Shown here piece by piece: positions 4,602 to 10,345 of a stretch of 10,345 nt of DNA. Source of the stretch: Deltaproteobacteria bacterium (lineage in GTDB: Bacteria > Bdellovibrionota > UBA1018 > UBA923); the NCBI GenBank assembly GCA_016194795.1, contig JACQAX010000190.1, forward strand, positions 1 through 10,345, read 5' to 3'. Under the pieces are notes generated by a model. The model saw nothing but the letters and a program-made list of their open reading frames with translations, did no database searches and was not told the origin of the DNA. Each line of letters starts with the position of its first letter. The stretch's first letter is position 1. Made by a program: the position numbers and the translations under genes.

Positions 4602-6845
4602 TTATTTCGCTCCTGCCGCCTTTTTCGGCTCTTCTTTCTTATCCGCTGCCGGCGGCGGCGTTGGCGGCGGCGGGGTGTTGTTGAACAGGCCGCGGTGCAC
4701 CTTGAGGCCCTTCGCTTCCATGTCCTCGACGAACTTGGGAATGAAGCCCGTGGGCACGAAACGGCCGATGATCTTGCGTTTCTTGTCCATCCCTTCCTGC
4801 TTGTAGAGGAAGATGTCCTGAAGGCTGACGACCTCGCCCTGGATGCCGGCGATCTCGGTGATGTACGTCACGCGGCGCGAGCCGTCGTTGAGGCGCGTCT
4901 GCTGGATGACGAGATGCACGGCCGAGGCGATCTGCTCGCGGATGGCTTTCAGCGGAAGCGCCATGCCCGACATCAAGCAGAGGGTCTCGAGACGGGCGAT
5001 CGCGTCGCGCGGGTTATTGGCGTGCAGCGTCGTGAGCGAGCCGTCGTGACCGGTGTTCATGGCCTGAAGCATGTCCATCGCCTCGCCGCCGCGGCACTCG
5101 CCGACGATCACGCGGTCGGGGCGCATGCGCAGGCAGCACTTGATGAGGTCGCGGATCGAGACCTCGCCCTCGCCTTCGATGTTCTTCGGGCGCGTCTCGA
5201 GACGCACGACGTGGTCCTGGCCGAGCTGCAGCTCGGCCGAGTCCTCGACCGTGATGATGCGCTCGGTGGCCGGGATGAAGTTGGAGAGCGTGTTGAGCAG
5301 CGTCGTTTTACCGGAGCCGGTGCCGCCGCTCACGACGATGTTGAGGCGGCCTTCGACGCACATTCTCAGGAAGTCGCAGATTTCCTGCGTCATCGAGCCC
5401 CAGGCGACGAGCTCTTTCGCGCCGACCTTTTTCTTGGGAAATTTACGAATCGTGATCGTCGGGCCGCGCAGGGCGAGCGGCGGGATGATGATGTGCACGC
5501 GCGAGCCGTCGAGCAGTCGTGCGTCGACGTACGGGCTCTTCTCGTCGCAGCGCCGGCCGAGGGGCGTCACGATTCGCTCGACGACGTTCATCATCTGCTG
5601 CTCGCTCGAGAAGATGACCGGGCTCAGGCCGGGCTTGCCGCCCTTTTCGACGTAGATCTGGTCGCGGGCGTTGACCATGATTTCGGAAACGGCGTCGTCC
5701 GCGAGCAGGTCCTCGAGGGGACCGAGGCCGAGCGCCTCGTCGAGCACTTCCTTGACGATCTGGGCGCTCTGCTCGCGTGACGAGAGAATGCCGCTCGTGT
5801 CCTCCCGGGTGAGAATCTCGAGGATGGCCTTCTTCGTCTTCTCGCGCAGGAGCTCGCGCTGCTTCGGGTCGGAGGTGTCGATCTGCTGCTTCTTGAGATC
5901 CATCGTCTCGATGAGCGCCTTGTGGATGCGCAGCTTCATCGCGGTCCAAGGATCAAGCGGCTTGCTCGCCGAGGCCATCGGGTTTCCGGAGCTCGTGTCC
6001 GGAGCGCCGGGGGCGTTGGCTGCAGCGGCGGCCGCTCCGGCCGCTCCGCCCGCGGCTTTCGCCGCCGCGCCCTGGGGCTTCTTGAGCGCCGCGAGCGTGG
6101 TGAGGATGTTGGTCTGCTGCATCTTGCGGATGATGTCGTGGTACGCGCGGGTGATCGGCGCCTGGGGCGCCGCCGCCACGAACGGCTGCGAGCGCGCCAG
6201 CGAGCCGGTGCAGATGTCGTTGTCCTCGGGGATCGCCGCGAACAGGTTCTTGTTCATGTTCTTCTGCACGACGCTTGCCTGCACGGGCGAGGTCTGGCTG
6301 AAGCGGTTGAGCACGAGCTGGACCATGTCGGGCGGGAAGAGATGCTCCTGGATCTTGCCGAGGACGCGCTTGGTCTGGTTGAGAACGATCACGTCCTGGC
6401 TGCACACGACGATGATCATCGTGGCCGCCTCGAAGGTCTTGACCGCGAACTGATCGATGGTCGAGCCGACGTCGACGACGATGAATGGGAAGATGTTCAC
6501 CACCGACTTGTAGAGCTTGCCGAGGCCGTCCATGTCGAGGTCCTTGGCAACGGTGGGCTCGGTCGGCGCGCTGATGAAGCTCACGCCCTGGGGCGTGGCG
6601 GCCATCATGGGCTGAAGCGTCTTGAGATCCAGCGCGCTCGCCTGGTGGCGCGAGATCTCGACGATGTGCTTGGGCGAGCGGGTTCCCAGGATCAGGTTCT
6701 GGTCGCCGAGGCTCGTCATGTCGAGGTCGATCAGCAACGGGCGCTGGCGCAGCTCCATGAGGTAGGCGAGCGCGAGGTTAGCCGCGAACACCGACTTACC
6801 GACGCCTCCCTTTCCTCCGACTACCGCTACGATATGGTCTGGCAT
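4602..6845 (-). CDS. fused TadZ/CpaE (MinD-like) and TadA/CpaF secretion ATPase
   Basis: A single 747-residue chain joins two proteins that are normally separate. Residues 1-255 are a ParA/MinD-type ATPase. They have deviant Walker A GGKGGVGKS (10-18, signature Lys12), the Walker A' strand LLIDLD (37-42) and switch region VVDVGST (123-129), as in TadZ/CpaE, which places the pilus at its site in the cell. An Ala-rich linker (about 258-295) follows. Residues 300-705 are the TadA/CpaF hexameric ATPase: N-terminal helical domain, arginine-bearing stretch 431-458, Walker A GGTGSGKTT (507-515), Asp box VEDSAELQL (533-541), Walker B RPDRVIVGECRGGEA (575-589) and His box GHDGSLTTLHANNP (599-612). All catalytic motifs look intact, so it should power pilus assembly. 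The tail has a Pro-rich run (724-732) and Lys/Glu residues. The receiver-like N-terminal domain typical of CpaE is absent. It starts 20 nt after the secretin stop and ends 2 nt before tadB. Confidence 0.93.
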   Translation of the reverse strand: MPDHIVAVVGGKGGVGKSVFAANLALAYLMELRQRPLLIDLDMTSLGDQNLILGTRSPKHIVEISRHQASALDLKTLQPMMAATPQGVSFISAPTEPTVAKDLDMDGLGKLYKSVVNIFPFIVVDVGSTIDQFAVKTFEAATMIIVVCSQDVIVLNQTKRVLGKIQEHLFPPDMVQLVLNRFSQTSPVQASVVQKNMNKNLFAAIPEDNDICTGSLARSQPFVAAAPQAPITRAYHDIIRKMQQTNILTTLAALKKPQGAAAKAAGGAAGAAAAAANAPGAPDTSSGNPMASASKPLDPWTAMKLRIHKALIETMDLKKQQIDTSDPKQRELLREKTKKAILEILTREDTSGILSSREQSAQIVKEVLDEALGLGPLEDLLADDAVSEIMVNARDQIYVEKGGKPGLSPVIFSSEQQMMNVVERIVTPLGRRCDEKSPYVDARLLDGSRVHIIIPPLALRGPTITIRKFPKKKVGAKELVAWGSMTQEICDFLRMCVEGRLNIVVSGGTGSGKTTLLNTLSNFIPATERIITVEDSAELQLGQDHVVRLETRPKNIEGEGEVSIRDLIKCCLRMRPDRVIVGECRGGEAMDMLQAMNTGHDGSLTTLHANNPRDAIARLETLCLMSGMALPLKAIREQIASAVHLVIQQTRLNDGSRRVTYITEIAGIQGEVVSLQDIFLYKQEGMDKKRKIIGRFVPTGFIPKFVEDMEAKGLKVHRGLFNNTPPPPTPPPAADKKEEPKKAAGAK

Positions 6846-6865
6846 TTAAGTATTGATCCTCGTTG

Positions 6866-8221
6866 TCATTTCTTCGATTTGAGACCGTATTTGTGCTTGA
6901 TGTCGTCGGTGCCCTCGGACGTGTTGCTCATGATCTGGGGCGTGACGAAGACGACGAACTGGCTTTTGCTTTTGTTGAACGCTTTCGAGCGCAGGAGCGT
7001 GAACAAGGGATTGGCCGGCGGCGCGCCGCCCGGGAAATCCTTGTTGAAAGCCGTCGAGATCGAGTTCGAGACCGCGTTGACGACGGCCGCGCTGTCGCCG
7101 CTCTTCACGATGACCGAGCCGACTTTGTAGCCGTGGTTCAGGATGAGCGGCGCGTTCGCGTTCTTGCCGGCGAGGCCGCTGTAGCTGAAGTCGATGCTCA
7201 TGTCGACGTCCTCGGTCTGGCCGACGATCTTCGGCACCACTTCGACTTTCGGGCCGATCGACACCTTGTTGAACGTCGGCTGGCCCTTGTCGTTGACCGT
7301 CTGGATCGGGACGTCGAGCTGGCGGTTGAAGAAGGCCTTCTGGCCGGCTTTCACGATGAGCACGCTTTCTTCCAGGATGCGGGCGTAGCCGGCGTTTTGG
7401 GCCGACGCCAGCTGCGGGAAGAGCTTCGAGATCGTGCCCGAGAGCGAACCGGTGCCCTGCGACGTCACGCCGCCGGTGGTCGACTGGCCGAAGTTGATCG
7501 TGCCGCCGGTGTCGAGGCTCGGGCTCCACTGGAAGCCGAAGTTGCGGAGGTAGTCTTTCGAAAGCTCGACGAAGTCGACGGTGATACGAAGCATCTTCTC
7601 GGGCGGCTTCGGCTTGGCCTGCGCCACGGTGATGCGCTCGACGATCGGGTCCTTCACGGCCGGCTTCTTGATCTCGTACGGGCTCCGGGGTCCTTCGAGC
7701 GAGTAGGTCGGAAGGATGAAGCCGGTCAGCATGCTGCGGGCGACGTTCAGGGTGGACTGCTTCTCGGCCTCGCTCTCGGCCTGGCCTTCGACGAGGAAGA
7801 GGCCGTTGAAGACGCGAACCTTGATGTTGGGCTTGTTGATCTCGGCCTGCATGCGCTCGGCCATGATCTGCATCCCGACCGGGCTCACGCCCACGAGGTT
7901 GAGCACGATGTTCTTGTACGACTCGTCGCTCAGCACGGCATAGAGACGGTTGAGATCGCTGATCACGACGACTTCGCCGTCGACGACGATCTTGTCGGCC
8001 ATGATCTTGATGTTGATGCCTTCGATGTCTTGCAGCAGCTCGCGCAGCTCGGCCGCGCGGCGCTTGAGGTTGTTGGCGCTGACGATGGTTTTCAAGATCA
8101 GGCGGATCTCGCCCTTCTCGTCGCGCACGGTGATCGTCGTCTCGCCCTGCTTCACCGGGGTGAAGATGAGCTGGCGCTTGTCTTTCGAGAACTGAACTTC
8201 CAACAGCGACTTGTTGGCCAC
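6866..8221 (-). CDS. cpaC: CpaC/RcpA: Tad pilus secretin (outer-membrane channel), 5' end apparently damaged
   Basis: From the first in-frame start (GTG, 8221) the product is 451 residues. Order of parts: Pil_N-type beta domain (1-45, ending KQGETTITVRDEKGE); BON-like region (about 52-165); Pro/Lys-rich linker (175-208); the segment LRITVDFVELSKDYLRNFGF (211-230); secretin core with ILEESVLIVKAGQKAFF (282-298) and KVEVVPKI (325-332); final beta-signature SQFVVFVTPQIM (420-431). Secretins form the gated ring through which the pilus leaves the outer membrane. The GTG start is doubtful: the same frame stays open upstream to 8293 and encodes LDLSFEPCSNTAECIR, which completes the N-terminal domain but has no ATG, GTG or TTG. 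A secretin needs a signal peptide and none is present in frame. The family call is safe; the true start is not. A deletion or an assembly error in the first bases is likely. It follows cpaB and precedes the ATPase. Confidence 0.88.
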   Translation of the reverse strand: MANKSLLEVQFSKDKRQLIFTPVKQGETTITVRDEKGEIRLILKTIVSANNLKRRAAELRELLQDIEGINIKIMADKIVVDGEVVVISDLNRLYAVLSDESYKNIVLNLVGVSPVGMQIMAERMQAEINKPNIKVRVFNGLFLVEGQAESEAEKQSTLNVARSMLTGFILPTYSLEGPRSPYEIKKPAVKDPIVERITVAQAKPKPPEKMLRITVDFVELSKDYLRNFGFQWSPSLDTGGTINFGQSTTGGVTSQGTGSLSGTISKLFPQLASAQNAGYARILEESVLIVKAGQKAFFNRQLDVPIQTVNDKGQPTFNKVSIGPKVEVVPKIVGQTEDVDMSIDFSYSGLAGKNANAPLILNHGYKVGSVIVKSGDSAAVVNAVSNSISTAFNKDFPGGAPPANPLFTLLRSKAFNKSKSQFVVFVTPQIMSNTSEGTDDIKHKYGLKSKK

Positions 8222-8309
8222 TCGGATGCACTCAGCCGTGTTCGAGCAGGGCTCGAACGAGAGATCGAGGGTCTGCTGGATGCCGGCGATGACTCATTTT
8301 GGTTTTCAT
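8222..8309 (-). other. broken 5' end of the secretin gene (start and signal peptide displaced)
   Basis: The minus strand contains ATG at 8309, 13 nt after the cpaB stop codon, with GTGAG upstream. It reads MKTKMS and then goes out of frame with the secretin, stopping after about 25 codons. The secretin frame itself begins right after a TGA at 8294-8296 and reads VIAGIQQTLDLSFEPCSN. MKTKM looks like the charged start of a signal peptide, and VIAGIQQTL like mature secretin sequence. The hydrophobic core that should join them is missing, and the phase differs by one base. This is read directly; the cause is inference. Confidence 0.6.
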
Positions 8310-8322
8310 CCTGTTCTCACTT

Positions 8323-9120
8323 TTACTTCTGGGCCGGAGCGCGAATAATCTTGCTCTGGTCCGGTCCCAACACATCCAACAGCGTCATTGCCGGGATGTT
8401 CACGCGTTCGGTATCGTCGTTGTTTCGCAGCATCACGCTCACGCGCGAGCCGCCGTCACGAAGCAGCGAAAGGCTCAGCGCCGTCGCCGGGTCGGTCTCG
8501 ACCGTGATCGTGCCGTAGTTGTGCTCGATGTTCAGGTTGCGCGTGACCTGCTTGCCCGTGGTGTCGTCCATCTCGACCTTGCGGGGAGCGGTCGTGGCGA
8601 CGTATTCGCCGACGGCGAGGATCGGGAGGTCCTGCGCGACGATCTTCGTCATCTGCGAGCCCTTCGCTCCGCCGGGAGGATCGATCGTAGCCATCAGATC
8701 GATGCGGTCACCCGGTTTGAGCAGGCGGTTGACCGCGTTGTTGTCGTCGACGGGAAGAGCGACGGCGCGCTTGCCGGGGCTCACCTGGCGCGAGAGGCCG
8801 GTGCGAATGCCGGCCTGCGCGAGCTTGTTCAGCGTGATCTGCTCGCCCTTCGTGATCGGCACCATCGCGATGAAGCCGACGACTTCCTCTTTCTTGGTCG
8901 CCGTTCCCGGCTCGATGAAGCTCTTGGGCCGCTTGTCGACGTAGACCATGTTCTCCGTGATCTCGGCCATCTCTTTGATATCTTTTTTGGCGACGACGAT
9001 GCTCACTTCATTTCCGTAGCGCGCCTTCATGTCCGCTTCCTGCGAATTGATGTAGGAGTAGATCATGAAGACCGCCATGCCCGCCAACGCCAGACTGATG
9101 GTGAAAGCTTTGTTATTCAT
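8323..9120 (-). CDS. cpaB: CpaB/RcpC: Tad pilus periplasmic protein with SAF domain
   Basis: A 265-residue protein from the ATG at 9120; a GTG directly before it (9123) is an alternative. Neither has a good ribosome-binding site, so the choice is uncertain by one codon. Residues 5-24 form a membrane anchor or signal segment (FTISLALAGMAVFMIYSYIN). A SAF domain follows at about 39-101 (IVVAKKDIKEMAEITENMVY ... ITKGEQITLNKL). The CpaB/RcpC domain is at about 115-235, with SPGKRAVALPVDDNNAV and LLKPGDRIDLMATID as the diagnostic stretch and QDLPILAVGE. RcpC/CpaB works in the periplasm with the secretin. It lies just before the secretin gene, the common cpaB-cpaC order. The 85-nt gap upstream, after the second tadE-like gene, is the longest within the operon; I see no convincing promoter or terminator in it. 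Confidence 0.9.
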   Translation of the reverse strand: MNNKAFTISLALAGMAVFMIYSYINSQEADMKARYGNEVSIVVAKKDIKEMAEITENMVYVDKRPKSFIEPGTATKKEEVVGFIAMVPITKGEQITLNKLAQAGIRTGLSRQVSPGKRAVALPVDDNNAVNRLLKPGDRIDLMATIDPPGGAKGSQMTKIVAQDLPILAVGEYVATTAPRKVEMDDTTGKQVTRNLNIEHNYGTITVETDPATALSLSLLRDGGSRVSVMLRNNDDTERVNIPAMTLLDVLGPDQSKIIRAPAQK

Positions 9121-9205
9121 CACTTAACTTTTCGGAAGGAGGCGGGCGTATTCTTAGGGGGAGAAAAATTTTCCGGGCCTGCGAGACCGGTGGGAAACTG
9201 CCGGG

Positions 9206-9721
9206 TCAGTTGTCGCTGCAATACGGGTAGTTGCCGGTGAAGAACCTCGTCTCGTCGAGATTCGCCTGCGAAAACGGCAGGTTTTTGCCGCCCACCGGCG
9301 GGACACAGATGAACGAGGTCGCGCGAATGCGAACTTTCTGCCGTCTCTCGATGCCTTCGCTGCCGGGCGTGTCGTCGTCGCCCTTCGCGCGGCCGACCGC
9401 GATGACGGGCGCCTTGGGCGGCTTCGAGTCCTCGTCCGAGTCGGGATCGCCCTTCTGATCCTCGACGCCGACCCACCAGCGCTTCATGTAGTCGTTGCGG
9501 CTCGGACGATGGATGAACTGCTGCTCGGGGTACCAGCGATGGTTGAAGAGCAGGAAGTAGAGGGTCGCGCGGGAATACTTCTGGTTCACGATGGCCATGT
9601 TGATGGCCATGTTCACCTCGCGCATGAAGGTGAGCATCGTGAGGATGATCGGGAGCATGAACGCGAACTCGATCATGCTCTGCCCGAGCTGCTTTTTCCG
9701 GCGCCTTTTCTCAGCATCCAT
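9206..9721 (-). CDS. TadE-like minor pseudopilin (second copy)
   Basis: A 171-residue protein from the ATG at 9721, which overlaps the end of the preceding tadE-like gene by 11 nt. The frame extends upstream to a GTG at 9760, but that adds an unlikely Arg-rich stretch and more overlap. After a very basic start (DAEKRRRKK) comes GQSMIEFAFMLPIILTML (13-30), the classic TadE/TadF entry motif with the conserved Glu at position 18 and a hydrophobic helix. TadE/TadF are pseudopilins processed by the prepilin peptidase and needed for Flp pilus assembly. The rest is periplasmic, with aromatic stretches (FNHRWYP, RWWVG), an acidic, Pro-containing linker (about 88-103), and two cysteines (139 and 168) that could form a disulfide. 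The ribosome-binding site is weak, so translation may depend on coupling to the upstream gene. Confidence 0.82.
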   Translation of the reverse strand: MDAEKRRRKKQLGQSMIEFAFMLPIILTMLTFMREVNMAINMAIVNQKYSRATLYFLLFNHRWYPEQQFIHRPSRNDYMKRWWVGVEDQKGDPDSDEDSKPPKAPVIAVGRAKGDDDTPGSEGIERRQKVRIRATSFICVPPVGGKNLPFSQANLDETRFFTGNYPYCSDN

Positions 9722-10289
9722 TGTCGAAAAGCGCCTGCCTCGCCCCGCCCAGCTTCGCACGTTTCTGTAGCACCGCTTCGCACTCCTCTTCGGTCGGATC
9801 GCGCCCGAGCCACGACTGGCTCTCGAGCAGCACCTTGTTGTCGCCTTTTCCCACGCCGGGGATGAGCGGGGCCATGTAGAGGCGAACCTTGAACGAGTAG
9901 GTCACCCCCTGCTCCCACATCGACGTGCGCGCGTCCTCGGACGGCGCAGGCTTCGCACGCGAGGTCGAGCCGATGAACGCGCCATCGACCTCGGAGCTGC
10001 CGCCCTCGGGCTGGGCGATCGACTTGAAGCGCCCGCCGCTGCTTCCGCCGACCGTGGCCGCCAGGTAATCGGACGCGGCCTTCTCCTGGTCGCCCTTGTT
10101 CTTCGCTCCCGAAAGAAACGCCCGCGCCGAGATGAACGTCGCGTACTGGATGAAGTTGGCCACGCCGAAGCTGAGAGAGACCTGCACGAACATGAAGAAG
10201 ATCGTGAAGAAGGCGAAGAACGTGAGGATCAGCTCGATCGTGCCCTGGCCCCGGCGGCGCCGCGAGGCTTCACGTGGCAGCAGCATCAT
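9711..10289 (-). CDS. TadE-like minor pseudopilin (first copy)
   Basis: A 192-residue protein starting at ATG 10289, with a second ATG directly after. A GGGGG run lies 5 nt before the start and the start overlaps the stop of the upstream frame (ATGA). The N-terminus is basic (REASRRRRGQG), followed by GTIELILTFFAFFTIFFMFV: the GQGTIEL motif with conserved Glu19 and one strongly aromatic membrane helix (about 17-42), as in TadE-like proteins. The remaining region is soluble, with Gly/Ser-rich loops (about 80-112) and a beta-like stretch YSFKVRLYMAPLIPGVG (131-147). Cysteines are at 170 and at the very last residue (192). It precedes a second TadE-like gene; pairs or triplets of TadE/F/G-type genes are normal in Tad loci. 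Which of the pair corresponds to TadE and which to TadF cannot be decided from the sequence alone. Confidence 0.82.
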   Translation of the reverse strand: MMLLPREASRRRRGQGTIELILTFFAFFTIFFMFVQVSLSFGVANFIQYATFISARAFLSGAKNKGDQEKAASDYLAATVGGSSGGRFKSIAQPEGGSSEVDGAFIGSTSRAKPAPSEDARTSMWEQGVTYSFKVRLYMAPLIPGVGKGDNKVLLESQSWLGRDPTEEECEAVLQKRAKLGGARQALFDNGC

Positions 10290-10345
10290 CCTCGCCCCCT
10301 TCCGAACATGCGCGCGGTTTCCTTGATGCGCGGGTGCTTCTCGGG
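10286..10345 (-). CDS. C-terminal end of an upstream Tad-operon gene (partial)
   Basis: The minus strand from the window edge is open for 19 codons (PEKHPRIKETARMFGRGRG) and stops at TGA 10288-10286, giving an ATGA overlap with the tadE-like start. That junction, typical of coupled genes in this operon, is the main reason to accept it. The basic tail has no recognisable domain. Other frames are also open over so short a stretch, so identity is unknown. Confidence 0.45.
   Translation of the reverse strand, partial: PEKHPRIKETARMFGRGRG

Noticed and set aside
2281..4806. 841-codon open frame on the plus strand
   Set aside because: It is antisense to the YD, tadB and ATPase genes, is dominated by Ala/Val/Leu/Asp/His/Arg from reversed GC-rich codons, has no domain, and spans several well-supported genes.
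5922..7130. 402-codon plus-strand frame
   Set aside because: It is a shadow of the TadZ half of the ATPase and the secretin end, with Arg/His/Asp-rich composition and no ribosome-binding site.
6846..8231. 461-codon minus-strand frame overlapping the secretin in another phase
   Set aside because: It is extremely Arg/Pro/Gln/His-rich, while the secretin frame over the same bases shows clear family motifs.
8289..8309. Programmed frameshift joining MKTKMS to the secretin frame
   Set aside because: No slippery heptamer with a following structure is evident, and the joined product would still lack a hydrophobic signal-peptide core.
6863..8518. 551-codon plus-strand frame
   Set aside because: It is antisense to the secretin and cpaB, with the same low-complexity composition from reversed codons and no recognisable motif.
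9134..9142. Perfect Shine-Dalgarno sequence GGAAGGAGG on the plus strand
   Set aside because: No plausible plus-strand gene starts just downstream; it lies in the gap before cpaB, which is on the other strand.

Overview
This GC-rich window is built around a Tad (tight adherence / Flp-type) pilus operon on the minus strand. A YD-repeat (Rhs-family) protein gene closes the operon, and three genes for very small exported proteins follow it. The organism cannot be named from sequence alone. My best inference is a high-GC relative of Bdellovibrio (Bdellovibrionota / former Deltaproteobacteria). The reason is that small secreted proteins plus an Rhs/YD protein at the edge of a Flp/Tad cluster is, as I recall it, the layout of the Bdellovibrio 'hit' (host-interaction) locus, where Bd0108 and Bd0109 sit beside Flp pilus genes. 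That link is from memory and was not checked by alignment.

Layout on the plus strand: the 3' end of a CheC/CheX-like phosphatase-type protein (2-508) overlaps by 4 bp a small single-span membrane protein (505-816). The second gene converges on the minus-strand block, and the facing stop codons overlap.

Layout on the minus strand, in transcription order from the right edge: tail of an unidentified gene (10345-10286), TadE-like pseudopilin (10289-9711), second TadE-like pseudopilin (9721-9206), CpaB/RcpC (9120-8323), CpaC/RcpA secretin (about 8293-6866), a fused TadZ/CpaE-TadA/CpaF ATPase (6845-4602), TadB (4599-3739), and the YD-repeat protein (3708-2035). Junctions are mostly overlaps or short gaps, which suggests one transcript whose promoter lies outside the window. 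No TadC, Flp pilin or prepilin peptidase is present here. After the YD gene comes an AT-rich promoter/operator region (about 1997-2027). It is followed by three monocistronic genes for 67-79 residue proteins with signal peptides and cysteines (1950-1711, 1525-1313, 1016-813).

The most interesting signals are these. (1) Two almost identical sigma-54 (-24/-12) promoters sit in front of two of the small secreted-protein genes, with exact GG-N10-GC spacing, while the third small gene has a sigma-70-like promoter overlapping an AT-rich palindrome. (2) The TadZ and TadA ATPases are fused in one 747-residue chain, and the usual N-terminal receiver-like domain of TadZ is missing. (3) The 5' end of the secretin gene looks damaged: the open frame reaches upstream into conserved-looking N-domain sequence but has no start codon there and no signal peptide. 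(4) A Rhs/YD protein occupies the position after tadB where tadC is usual.

Working model (inference): the Tad genes build an envelope-spanning machine with a secretin channel, pilotin/periplasmic CpaB, ATPase, platform and minor pseudopilins. The YD protein is a co-transcribed surface or periplasmic partner, and the small secreted proteins are separately timed, sigma-54-controlled accessory or signalling factors.
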